From Flavobacterium sp. LC2016-23 (GTDB lineage: Bacteria > Bacteroidota > Bacteroidia > Flavobacteriales > Flavobacteriaceae): a stretch of 64,000 nt of DNA. Below the pieces are notes generated by a model, which saw only the letters and a list, made by a program, of their open reading frames with translations, was not told the origin of the DNA and made no database searches. The position numbers and the translations under genes were made by a program. The stretch covers positions 62,001-126,000 of the forward strand of contig NZ_WKKE01000001.1 of NCBI RefSeq assembly GCF_009674775.1. Reading direction: 5' to 3'. Positions 50,894 through 60,038 of the stretch are shown here, one piece after another (the first letter of the stretch is position 1; the number at the start of each line of letters is the position of its first letter).

Positions 50894-52900
50894 ATGCAAA
50901 AAAAGATCATGCTTTTTGTGATGTTTTTGCTTTCCGTTTCCGTGTTTTCGCAAGAAGACCTGGAAGAAGTGAAAATTACAAAAAAGCAAAAAGGAATTAA
51001 AAAATCCTATACTGTTACCGCCAACACGACTCTCATTACAAGTAAAGAATTACTAAAGGCCGCTTGTTGTAACCTTGCTGAAAGTTTCGAAACAAATCCG
51101 TCGATTGATGTGAATTTTTCGGATGCTTTAACGGGAACCAAACAAATAAAAATGCTGGGCTTAACCAGTCCGTATTTAATGATTACGGAAGAGAATATTC
51201 CGTCAGTCCGAGGAGCTTCTCAGGCTTACGGCTTATCGTTTACCCCGGGAACCTGGATCGAAAGTGTTCAGATTACCAAAGGTGCCGGAAGTGTTATTAA
51301 TGGTTATGAAAGTATTTCAGGCCAAATTAACACAGAACTATTAAAACCGTTAGGTGACATTCCGTTTTTTATAAATGCTTACGGATCTACTGATTCGCGT
51401 TTTGAGCTGAATACCCATTTCAATAAAAAATTATCCGATAAATGGGCAACAAGTCTCTTTCTTCATGGGAATACACGCGTGGCAAAGAATGATATGAATA
51501 AGGACGGTTTTCTGGATAATCCTTTAGGAAAACAAATCAATATTCTGAACCGGTATCAGTATTACGATGCCGAAAGCGGTTTGGTGAGTTTTATCAATTT
51601 CAGGTATATGAATGATAAAAAACAAACGGGTGAGGTTAATTTTGATAAAGACCGGGACAGGGGAACCACTAACTATTGGGGTTCGGAAATCAACACGGAA
51701 CGTTTTGAAGTTTCTACAAAAATAGGCTATGTTTTTAAGGATATGCCGTATCAGAGTATTGGTTTTCAAAATGCTTTCAATAGCCATAATCAGGAATCTT
51801 ATTTTGGTCTAAACCAGTATAACATCAAACAAAATAGTTATTATTCGAATTTGATTTTTAATTCGATTATCAACAACACGATGCACAAATTCACCACAGG
51901 TTTGAATTTTTCTTATGACCAGTACCAGGAGTTTGTAAATGTAAATGATTACAGCAGAATCGATAATTCGGTTGGGGCATTTTTTGAATACACCTATGAT
52001 AACACCGATAACTTCAGTGTGATTTTAGGCGGAAGAGTCGATAACCATAACCGCTTAGGTTTTTTTGTAACACCGCGTTTGCACATGCGATACAATCCGT
52101 GGAAAGACGGCGTGCTTCGTTTTTCAGCCGGGAGAGGAAAGCGTTCTGCGAATATTTTTGCTGAAAACCAGCAGCTTTTTGCCAGTTCAAGAACATTTTC
52201 AATTTTAGACCAAAACGGAAAAATTTACGGTTTAAATCCTGAAATAGCATGGAATTATGGTGTGAGTTTTTCTCAGAAATTCAAATTGTTGGGTCAAAAC
52301 GCAGATGCCGGATTTGATTTATATCGTACGGATTTTCAGAATCAGGCCGTTGTCGATTTGATGCAAAGCCCTCAGGAAGTTTTATTTTATAATCTTAAAG
52401 GAAATTCATTTGCGAATAGCCTTCAGGTGGAGTTCAATTATGAGTTAATTCACAATCTCAATCTTAGAACAGCTTATAAGTATTACGATATTCAGACCGA
52501 TTACCTGCGAGGAACTTTTCAAAGGCCTTTGCAGGCAAAACACCGTTTTTTAGGAAACCTCGAATATGAAACCAATTTAAATAACGACAGGCAATGGAAG
52601 TTTGATTACACTTTTAACTGGTCAGGAAAACAGCAATTACCCTATACGGCATCAAATCCGGCAGCAGATCAGTTTCCTGATTTTTCCCCTTCTTATGCTG
52701 TTATGAATATGCAGGTTACCAGAGTTTTTTCTCCGGTATTTGAAGTCTATATCGGCGGGGAAAACATAGGGAATTACAAGCAGGAAAAAGCAATTTTAGG
52801 ATCCAGTGATCCTTTCGGACCTAACTTTGATGCTTCTGTAGCATATGCGCCAATATTTGGGCAAATGTATTATGCAGGATTACGATTTAAAATAAAATAA
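50894..52900 (+). CDS. TonB-dependent receptor of the metal (copper) type
   Basis: 668 residues, signal peptide ending SVFSQ. No regulatory-like domain precedes the plug. The plug begins LLKAACCNLAESFETNPSID, with Cys58-Cys59, then IKMLGLTSPYLMI and SISGQINTELLKP. The barrel ends FGQMYYAGLRFKIK. The dicysteine in the plug and the Cys-rich neighbours on both sides point to import of a heavy metal or metal complex, most likely copper; the substrate is inferred. Confidence 0.88.
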   Translation: MQKKIMLFVMFLLSVSVFSQEDLEEVKITKKQKGIKKSYTVTANTTLITSKELLKAACCNLAESFETNPSIDVNFSDALTGTKQIKMLGLTSPYLMITEENIPSVRGASQAYGLSFTPGTWIESVQITKGAGSVINGYESISGQINTELLKPLGDIPFFINAYGSTDSRFELNTHFNKKLSDKWATSLFLHGNTRVAKNDMNKDGFLDNPLGKQINILNRYQYYDAESGLVSFINFRYMNDKKQTGEVNFDKDRDRGTTNYWGSEINTERFEVSTKIGYVFKDMPYQSIGFQNAFNSHNQESYFGLNQYNIKQNSYYSNLIFNSIINNTMHKFTTGLNFSYDQYQEFVNVNDYSRIDNSVGAFFEYTYDNTDNFSVILGGRVDNHNRLGFFVTPRLHMRYNPWKDGVLRFSAGRGKRSANIFAENQQLFASSRTFSILDQNGKIYGLNPEIAWNYGVSFSQKFKLLGQNADAGFDLYRTDFQNQAVVDLMQSPQEVLFYNLKGNSFANSLQVEFNYELIHNLNLRTAYKYYDIQTDYLRGTFQRPLQAKHRFLGNLEYETNLNNDRQWKFDYTFNWSGKQQLPYTASNPAADQFPDFSPSYAVMNMQVTRVFSPVFEVYIGGENIGNYKQEKAILGSSDPFGPNFDASVAYAPIFGQMYYAGLRFKIK

Positions 52901-52929
52901 TAACTTTATAAACTTTAATATTCAACAAA

Positions 52930-53271
52930 ATGAAAACTATAATTTTAATTGCCCTGATTGCTGTTTTTGGATTATCAGCCCAGGCTCAGACTAAGAAAAA
53001 CAAGAATTTAAAATATGCCACAGAAGTAAATGGTAATTGTGAACAATGCAAAAAACGTATCGAAAAAGCTGCTTTTGGGGTACCGGGCGTAAAGACGGCT
53101 AACTGGGATATTAGTTCGCACCAGCTTACTGTAATTCTGAACGAAGAGAAATCTTCTCCGGATGACCTTAATAAAGCAATTGCAAAGGCTGGGCACGATA
53201 CGAAAGAGATAAAAGCAGCTCAGGCAGATTATGATAATTTGCATACCTGCTGTAAGTATGAAAGAAAATAA
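52930..53271 (+). CDS. Exported heavy-metal-associated (HMA) domain protein
   Basis: 113 residues, signal peptide ending SAQAQ. The HMA domain has VNGNCEQCKKRIEKAA (Cys37, Cys40), GVPGVKTANWD and the usual beta-alpha-beta layout, followed by a short tail ending HTCCKYERK (Cys107, Cys108). It starts 29 bases after the TonB receptor and would hold the metal in the periplasm. A strong terminator follows. Confidence 0.9.
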   Translation: MKTIILIALIAVFGLSAQAQTKKNKNLKYATEVNGNCEQCKKRIEKAAFGVPGVKTANWDISSHQLTVILNEEKSSPDDLNKAIAKAGHDTKEIKAAQADYDNLHTCCKYERK

Positions 53272-53276
53272 TTTTG

Positions 53277-53305
53277 AAGGCCCGGGTTTAAACCGGGCCT
53301 TTTTG
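53277..53305 (+). terminator. Terminator of the metal module
   Basis: AAGGCCCGG/CCGGGCCTT 9-bp GC-rich stem (53277-53285 and 53293-53301) followed by TTTT. Confidence 0.88.
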
Positions 53306-53399
53306 AATCGTTAATTTATCTTTAAAATACCGCATTTTATTGTGGTTGAAGTAAATTATTGTTACTTTCACGAACTTATAAATATAACCAAACGCATTT

Positions 53400-54080
53400 A
53401 TGAATAATTTCGACTGGACTCAATTAATTAACCCTGAATTTTATATTACGTTAAGTGTCGGAGGATTTCAGATTGGGTTATATATTGTTTTGTTTATCGT
53501 ATTCGCTGAGACAGGACTTTTTGCAGGGTTTTTTCTGCCCGGAGATAGTTTGCTTTTTTTAGCGGGTATTTATAGTCGTGATTTGATTCAGAATGTGGTT
53601 TCTATTCCAAGCGATTTTATAAACGTATTTTTGCTTTCAACTTTGGTTGCAGTGATGGGCGTTTTGGGTAATATGACAGGATATTGGTTTGGAGCCAAGA
53701 GTGGATATTATTTGTTTAAAAAAGAAGACTCCTTCTGGTTTAAAAAGAAATATTTATTGCAGTCAAAAGATTTCTTTGAGAAATATGGGGGTAAGGCTAT
53801 TATCTATGCTCGTTTTCTTCCGATTTTCAGGACTTTCGCGCCAATCATCGCCGGAATAGTTTCTATGGATAAAAAGAAATTTATGTTTTATAATATTCTG
53901 AGTTCATTTCTCTGGTCATTTTTATTGATCTTTTCAGGACACTACTTATATGGCGTTTTTCTAAAAGAAGGAATAGATTTAAAAGAACATATCGAATACA
54001 TTATTATTATCATTATAATCATCTCTACATTTCCGGTTTTACTTAAATTATTAAAGAAAAGACCAAGCGAAAAAATATAA
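53400..54080 (+). CDS. DedA-family membrane protein
   Basis: 226 residues with the VTT/DedA features FAETGLFAGFFLPGDSLLFLAG, GNMTGYWFGAKSG and YGGKAIIYARFLPIFRTFAPIIAG (Arg and Pro of the conserved motif). Members move phospholipids or undecaprenyl phosphate across the inner membrane. A C-terminal Ile-rich helix precedes a basic end. It stands alone, with its own terminator. Confidence 0.9.
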   Translation: MNNFDWTQLINPEFYITLSVGGFQIGLYIVLFIVFAETGLFAGFFLPGDSLLFLAGIYSRDLIQNVVSIPSDFINVFLLSTLVAVMGVLGNMTGYWFGAKSGYYLFKKEDSFWFKKKYLLQSKDFFEKYGGKAIIYARFLPIFRTFAPIIAGIVSMDKKKFMFYNILSSFLWSFLLIFSGHYLYGVFLKEGIDLKEHIEYIIIIIIIISTFPVLLKLLKKRPSEKI

Positions 54081-54106
54081 ACATAAAAATATACAAACAT
54101 AAAAAA

Positions 54107-54137
54107 AGTCCGAAGCTAAAACTTCGGACTTTTTTTA
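54107..54137 (+). terminator. Terminator after the DedA gene
   Basis: AGTCCGAAG/CTTCGGACT 9-bp stem with a 6-nt loop (54107-54115 and 54122-54130), flanked by A and T runs, so it could work on both strands. Confidence 0.9.
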
Positions 54138-54202
54138 TGTGATACAGTCAGTGATAAAAATACGAATCAGCTACTATATTATTTTGATACTATTTACGTG
54201 CT

Positions 54203-54300
54203 AATTGGGATTTGGAATTTCAGTATTGGAATTTAAAATTACACCCTAGCTTCAGTATTGGAATTTGGAATTTATCCCCATGCTGCGCAATTTGAATTTA
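54203..54300. repeat. TTGGAATTT-type repeat cluster, copy 3
   Basis: A 16-base direct repeat, TTCAGTATTGGAATTT, occurs at 54219-54234 and 54251-54266, with further GGATTTGGAATTT-like units on both sides. It lies just beyond the rodA stop. The motif is the same as at 11539 and 29629, but here the copies are direct rather than inverted. Confidence 0.65.
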
Positions 54301-54311
54301 ACTTGTAAAGT

Positions 54312-55547
54312 TTACCATTCATTAACCTTATTAGCATCCATTTTTAAGAAGATGAACAATAAGATAGTGAAGCCCCAGAGTCCGGAACCACCGTAGGAGA
54401 AGAAAGGCAATGGCACTCCAATAGTTGGAAAAATTCCTGCCACCATGGCAATGTTTACAAAAAAGTGGGTGAATAAAATTCCGGCCACACAATACCCGTA
54501 AACCCGGCTGAATTTTGTCTTCTGCCTTTCGGCTAAATAAATGACTCTTAATAACAATCCGACAAAAAGGGCGATAACCACTAAGGATCCGAGGAATCCC
54601 CACTCTTCACCAACAGTTGTAAAGATATAATCCGTATGCTGTTCGGGTACAAAGCCACCTTTGGTTTGAGTTCCTTCCAGAAAACCCTTTCCCATCCAGC
54701 CACCGGACCCAATGGCAATCTCAGATTGATTGGTGTTGTATCCGATCCCTTTCATATCGACAGTTTTTCCTAAAAGAATATTGAAACGGTCTCTATGGTG
54801 TTGTTTGAAAACATTGTCAAATACATAATCAACAGAAAGAACAAAGCCTGAAATTATAGCCAGCAAGATCGCACTTAAAAGAAGGTTTCGATCGACGACT
54901 CTTCCCTTGAAATAGATAATGGTTAAGACGGCCAGAGAGATTAAAATTACGACATAAGGCTCCAGGACCAGCGTTAAAACAAACAGTAATATCGCTAAAA
55001 AGCCCGTCCATACGTACCATGCCGGTAATCCTTCGCGAAACAAAACGACGATAAAAATACTATAGATTAGCGCACTTCCCGGGTCGGGTTGTGGTAATAT
55101 CAGAAGAACCGGTAAAAACACAATCGCTAAAGCCTGAATTTGCCTGTTGGTTTCTTTTAAATTAATCTGACTGTCACTCAGGTATTTTGCCAGTGCCAGT
55201 GAAGTTGCAGCTTTGGCAAACTCTGAAGGTTGTATCGTGAAACTTCCAATGGCATACCAGCATCTCTGACCGGCAATTGTTTTTCCAAAAAGGAATAAAC
55301 CTGCCAATGACAGTAAGGACACGCCAAAAATAATACTGGCGTATTTTTCATAAAATTTACCATCTACAAAGAGAACAATAAAAATTAAAGGAATGGTACA
55401 GGCAATAAAAATTAATTGCTTTTCATACGTACCATCAGTAGATAATAATGAAGAAGAATAGATGTTTAGCCACCCCAATACCACAAGTACAGCGTAGATA
55501 ATAACACTTATCCAGTCAATATTATTTTTTACACTTTGATTTCTCAT
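54312..55547 (-). CDS. rodA: Rod shape-determining glycosyltransferase RodA
   Basis: 411 residues, about ten helices (SEDS family). [57 protein letters not shown] and [14 protein letters not shown] are the SEDS signatures, including the catalytic-type Asp. It polymerises peptidoglycan with PBP2. It lies 13 bases after mrdA, at the end of the mre operon. Confidence 0.96.
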   Translation of the reverse strand: [411 protein letters not shown]

Positions 55548-55560
55548 TTGAAATGATCTT

Positions 55561-57525
55561 TTAATTTTCTTTTGTTGTGTCTACTGTAGTTTTTTTAATC
55601 TCTGTTTTTGGGGTTACCGTTTTTGGAACAATAATCTTAGCTTTTAAAACGGAATCTTTTGGTGTAGATTCAATTAAGCTCGCCGGATTTATTCCTCCAA
55701 CTTTGGCATATTCGCTAACTAAGCTTTTGTTTAAAACCCGAATTTCCAGATCGGTTCTTGAGATTTTTTTTCTTAGGTATTTTTCCACCATCAAACTGGC
55801 AATTGGCCCCGCAACCGTTGCTCCAAAACCTCCATTTTCAATCATAATCGCGATTGCGATTTTAGGATTGTCTTTTGGTGCAAAAGCCACAAAAATAGAG
55901 TGGTCTTTTAGTTTTGTTCTCACACCATCGATTTTTGCATAGTTTTCAGCCGTTCCCGTTTTTCCGCAAATATCGATTCCTTCCACTCTTAAAGCGTAAG
56001 CAGTTCCCTTGTTGTATACATCAAACAAACCACTGATAACCGGAGGAAAATACTTTTTGTCAATTGTAGTCTCGTGTTTCGTGGTAAATTTTGCATCAAT
56101 TTTTTTGCCTTCAATTTTTTTAATAATATGAGGCGTATAGTAATATCCCTGATTGGCAACAGTCGCCATCATATTGGCTAATTGAATTGGGGTCATTAAA
56201 ACTTCTCCCTGTCCAATCGCGTTTGATACAATAGTAGTACTTCTCCAGCCGCCATTAGGGTATATTTTTTTGTAAGTTTTCGAGGTTGGAATATTTCCTT
56301 TTTTACCGGTTGGTAAATCGTATCCCATAAATTGGCCTAAACCGAAACTTTTTACGTGATTACTCCATACATCTACCGCTTTCGCAGGGTCACCATATTT
56401 ATTAATCGTCAGCATATACGACTGGGCAAAATAGGTATTACACGAATTGTAAATTCCATTATGCAACTGGTGTGGTCCAAAACCGTGGCATTTCATAAAA
56501 CGGCCTCTACCATAACTAAAACCATGATGGCACATAAAAGTAGTTTGTTCGTTAATGACACCTTCCTGTAGGGCAACCAGTCCGGTTAAGATTTTAAACG
56601 GAGATCCCGGAGGATATTCCGCTAAAAGACCTCTGTCGTACAATGGTTTTGCGATAGAATCGTGATACAAAAGCGTATAGTTTTTAGATCTTTGACGCCC
56701 AACCAAAATACCCGGATCATAAGACGGAGCCGTAACCAGTGCAAGGATTTCACCTGTTTTAGGTTCAATTGCCACAATTCCCCCTCTTTTATTAATCATC
56801 AATTCTTCCCCATACTTTTGAAGTTCGGCATCTATAGTAAGGTTAATATCTTCTCCTGCTACTGCAATCGTATCGTATTTTCCTTCTTTATAAGAACCAA
56901 TTTCCCGGTTGTATTTGTCTTTCTGAATGTATTTTACACCTTTTATTCCGCGTAAAATTTCCTCGTAGCTTTCTTCAACGCCTTGTTTTCCAATTAAATC
57001 TCCACTATTGTAGTATGGATTTTTGGCAATTAATCGTTCGTTTACCTGCGTGATGAAACCAAAAATATTGGCACCATAATCCACTTCGTAATCACGAAGT
57101 GATCTTTTTTGGAAATAAAAGCCTTCATATTTCCTGATTTTCTCCTGAAAAGCAGCAAATTCGGCTTTATTTAATTGAGATAGAAAAACGGAAGGCAATC
57201 TCGGACTGTATACCCGGGCCTTGGCAATTCTTTTCTGGTACTCGTCTTTTGTGATATTCAATAACGTACAGAATTCATCCACGTTCAGGTCTTCCTTGAT
57301 TTCGCGCGGAATAACCATGATGTCATAAGAGGCCTGGTTGGCTACTAATAATTTACCGTTTCGGTCATAGATGTATCCTCTTTCGGGATAATCATAGACT
57401 TTCTTAATTGCGTTATTTTCTGATTTTAATTTGAAAGAATCATCAATAATCTGCAAATAAAATATCCTGATCACTAGCAAAGATGCTGCAATAATAATTA
57501 AAGAGGGCAGCAGAACTTTTCTCAT
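55561..57525 (-). CDS. mrdA: Penicillin-binding protein 2 (cell elongation transpeptidase)
   Basis: 654 residues. An N-terminal membrane helix is followed by a dimerisation domain and a transpeptidase domain with SPFK (Ser308, Lys311), YNSCNTYF (SxN) and CGKTGTAEN (KTG, Lys522). The C-terminal tail is Thr/Lys-rich. It crosslinks peptidoglycan during elongation, with RodA and MreC. The start overlaps the mreD stop by 4 bases (ATGA). Confidence 0.96.
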   Translation of the reverse strand: MRKVLLPSLIIIAASLLVIRIFYLQIIDDSFKLKSENNAIKKVYDYPERGYIYDRNGKLLVANQASYDIMVIPREIKEDLNVDEFCTLLNITKDEYQKRIAKARVYSPRLPSVFLSQLNKAEFAAFQEKIRKYEGFYFQKRSLRDYEVDYGANIFGFITQVNERLIAKNPYYNSGDLIGKQGVEESYEEILRGIKGVKYIQKDKYNREIGSYKEGKYDTIAVAGEDINLTIDAELQKYGEELMINKRGGIVAIEPKTGEILALVTAPSYDPGILVGRQRSKNYTLLYHDSIAKPLYDRGLLAEYPPGSPFKILTGLVALQEGVINEQTTFMCHHGFSYGRGRFMKCHGFGPHQLHNGIYNSCNTYFAQSYMLTINKYGDPAKAVDVWSNHVKSFGLGQFMGYDLPTGKKGNIPTSKTYKKIYPNGGWRSTTIVSNAIGQGEVLMTPIQLANMMATVANQGYYYTPHIIKKIEGKKIDAKFTTKHETTIDKKYFPPVISGLFDVYNKGTAYALRVEGIDICGKTGTAENYAKIDGVRTKLKDHSIFVAFAPKDNPKIAIAIMIENGGFGATVAGPIASLMVEKYLRKKISRTDLEIRVLNKSLVSEYAKVGGINPASLIESTPKDSVLKAKIIVPKTVTPKTEIKKTTVDTTKEN

Positions 57526-58028
57526 CTTTTATTGGGCTTAATAAGATATATTATTATAATGGAAACGATTATGGTAAAAATAGAACTGAATAAAGTTCGG
57601 AGTAAAATGTCACCAATAAATTTAAACTGGAAAGCTTCAAGCGTAAACAGGATAATGTGGTGCAGTATCACGGAAACTAAAATAAAGGAAAACCTTTCCG
57701 GCGTAAGTGATTCGTTTAGTTTTATAGTCTGATATTCGTAACTCAGTCCAAATGAAAATTTGAAAATATAAGGCCTGTAATATGCTAAAATAACACAGGC
57801 TGTCGCATGAATTCCGCCTGAATTACAAAACATGTCCATCGTTAATCCCAGCAAAAAACTGGAGATAATTAAACCCGATTTATTACTGTTTACAGGATAG
57901 AGAATAATGTATAATATATAAGGAAAAGGACTTATGTATCCTAAGAAATTCATATTATTGAAAATAACAACCTGAATTGCCAGTAACATAATAAATCGAA
58001 AAATATTGACTAACAATGCGCTATTCAT
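57522..58028 (-). CDS. mreD: Rod shape-determining protein MreD
   Basis: 168 residues, about five helices (FPYILYIILYPVNSNKSGLIISSFLLGL; GLTMDMFCNSGGIHATACVILAYYRP seen in parts). It is weakly conserved, but position between mreC and mrdA with overlaps of 8 and 4 bases settles the call. Confidence 0.9.
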   Translation of the reverse strand: MNSALLVNIFRFIMLLAIQVVIFNNMNFLGYISPFPYILYIILYPVNSNKSGLIISSFLLGLTMDMFCNSGGIHATACVILAYYRPYIFKFSFGLSYEYQTIKLNESLTPERFSFILVSVILHHIILFTLEAFQFKFIGDILLRTLFSSIFTIIVSIIIIYLIKPNKR

Positions 58029-58845
58029 CTTTCTCCTTTTTTTCTAAATTAATAAGTTCTTCTCTGTCTTTACTTTTAATAATGTAAACATGTCCCAGAT
58101 TGGTCATGTCATTAAACAGTTTTACGTTGATCACATAGAAACTGGTTTTATCCTTAATGTATATTTTATCTACCGTTCCGATGTTAATTCCTTCCGGGAA
58201 AATTACAGATTGGCCACCGGTCACAATCGTATCTCCTTTTCTGATCGAAGCTAATCTTGGAACGTCTTCCAGCTGTACAAATCCGGTACTTTTACCATTC
58301 CAGGTCAAAGAACCAAAGTGATTTGATTTCTTGATTTTGGCATTGATCTGCGATTTCATATTCAGAATACTAACCACAGTAGAATAGTTTTTTGAAGTAT
58401 TGTCTACAACACCAATAATTCCTAGACTATTGATAACCCCCATATCCGGTTTCACCCCTTCTTTTGCACCGGAGTTTAAAGTGATATAGTTTTCATGTGT
58501 ATTGTAGGAGTTGTGAATCACCTTTGAAACAATAATATCCGCAGGTTTAACACCTTTGATGCTGTCTGCTAAAGGTACCTTTGTGGTATCTTCCTTATTG
58601 AATAAAAGACTTTTTAATCTTGCGTTTTCAAGTACCAGTTCGTCGTTTTGTGTTCTTAGATTCAAATATTCGTTTACGCGATTAATTCTTTCATAAACAC
58701 CTCCGCTTAAAAAATTCGCTGAACTGATTACTCTGCTTCTATGGTACGAATGAGATTGAATTGTGAGAGCCAACGAAATACCTAAAAGCAGCAAAAACAG
58801 CAATCGATTACTGTTTCTTATAATGAAATTAAAAATTTGCTGCAT
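58021..58845 (-). CDS. mreC: Rod shape-determining protein MreC
   Basis: 274 residues: an N-terminal membrane helix (about 12-28), a coiled coil (about 55-90, NEYLNLRTQNDELVLENARLKS) and the double beta-barrel periplasmic domain (ITLNSGAKEGVKPDMGVINSLGIIGVV in part; GDTIVTGGQSVIFPEGINIGTV in part). It links MreB to PBP2. It overlaps mreD by 8 bases and lies 110 bases after mreB. Confidence 0.94.
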   Translation of the reverse strand: MQQIFNFIIRNSNRLLFLLLLGISLALTIQSHSYHRSRVISSANFLSGGVYERINRVNEYLNLRTQNDELVLENARLKSLLFNKEDTTKVPLADSIKGVKPADIIVSKVIHNSYNTHENYITLNSGAKEGVKPDMGVINSLGIIGVVDNTSKNYSTVVSILNMKSQINAKIKKSNHFGSLTWNGKSTGFVQLEDVPRLASIRKGDTIVTGGQSVIFPEGINIGTVDKIYIKDKTSFYVINVKLFNDMTNLGHVYIIKSKDREELINLEKKEKDE

Positions 58846-58955
58846 TTCTTGTTCGGTTATTTTGTTTCAGGATATGCTATTGGGTTCAAATTTTATTAGA
58901 GTCAGATGATTCAATCTGACTCTGATAAAAATATAGGAATTGTTTATTTTGAATC

Positions 58956-59984
58956 TTATTTTATTAAGATGCTTTTGAATTTTGCAATATTTTTAAGGGC
59001 CATTCCTGTTCCGCGAACAACAGCTCTTAACGGGTCTTCAGCAATATAAACCGGTAAATCTGTTTTTTGTGAAATACGTTTGTCAAGACCTCTTAACATC
59101 GATCCTCCACCAGCTAAATAAATACCGGTGTTGTAAATATCGGCTGCTAATTCAGGAGGAGTTTGTGATAAGGTTTCCATTACGGCATCTTCAATACGCT
59201 GAATCGATTTGTCTAATGCTTTCGCGATTTCACGGTAAGAAACATCTACTTGTTTTGGTTTACCGGTAAGTAAATCTCTACCCTGAACCGACATATCTTC
59301 AGGAGGACCGTCTAAATCTTCGATAGCAGCTCCAATCTGAATTTTTATTTTCTCAGCAGTACTTTCTCCAACAAAAAGGTTGTGTTGTGTACGCATGTAA
59401 TATACAATATCATTTGTGAAAACGTCCCCTGCAATTTTTACAGATTTGTCACATACAATTCCGCCTAAGGCAATAACCGCAATTTCAGTTGTTCCACCAC
59501 CAATATCAACAATCATGTTTCCTTTTGGCTGCATGATATCGATACCGATACCAATTGCTGCTGCCATTGGCTCATGAATCAGATACACTTCTTTTCCGTT
59601 TACTCGTTCACACGATTCTTTTACGGCACGCATTTCAACCTCAGTAATTCCGGAAGGAATACATACTACCATTCTTAAAGCGGGAGTAAACATTCTCTTT
59701 TTCAATGCCGGAATACTTTTAATGAACATATTGATCATTTTTTCCGAAGCATCAAAATCGGCAATTACACCGTCCTTCAAAGGCCTTATGGTCTTGATGT
59801 TTTCATGCGTTTTACCTTGCATCATGTTGGCTTCCTTACCAACTGCAATGATTTTGCCTGATATTCTGTCACGTGCAACGATTGACGGACTATCAATAAC
59901 AACTTTATCATTATGTATGATTAAAGTGTTTGCGGTACCAAGGTCTATCGCAATATCCTCGGTCATGAAATCAAAAAATCCCAT
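58956..59984 (-). CDS. mreB: Rod shape-determining protein MreB
   Basis: 342 residues, actin fold. IAIDLGTANTLI (phosphate 1), MIVDIGGGTTEIAVIALGG (phosphate 2), YLIHEPMAAAIGIG and YLAGGGSMLRGLD (adenosine motif) are all present. It forms filaments that guide cell-wall elongation. First gene of the mre operon, 40 bases after a -7 box. Confidence 0.98.
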   Translation of the reverse strand: MGFFDFMTEDIAIDLGTANTLIIHNDKVVIDSPSIVARDRISGKIIAVGKEANMMQGKTHENIKTIRPLKDGVIADFDASEKMINMFIKSIPALKKRMFTPALRMVVCIPSGITEVEMRAVKESCERVNGKEVYLIHEPMAAAIGIGIDIMQPKGNMIVDIGGGTTEIAVIALGGIVCDKSVKIAGDVFTNDIVYYMRTQHNLFVGESTAEKIKIQIGAAIEDLDGPPEDMSVQGRDLLTGKPKQVDVSYREIAKALDKSIQRIEDAVMETLSQTPPELAADIYNTGIYLAGGGSMLRGLDKRISQKTDLPVYIAEDPLRAVVRGTGMALKNIAKFKSILIK

Positions 59985-60024
59985 AAGTTTTTTAGGGGTT
60001 TAAAATGTTATAAATTATTTTGAA

Positions 60025-60032
60025 CAAAGTTA
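60025..60032 (-). promoter_or_regulatory. -7 box of the mreB operon
   Basis: TAACTTTG on the minus strand, 40 bases before the mreB ATG and just beyond the purH stop; any -33 element would lie in the purH 3' end. Confidence 0.5.
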
Positions 60033-60038
60033 AACAAA

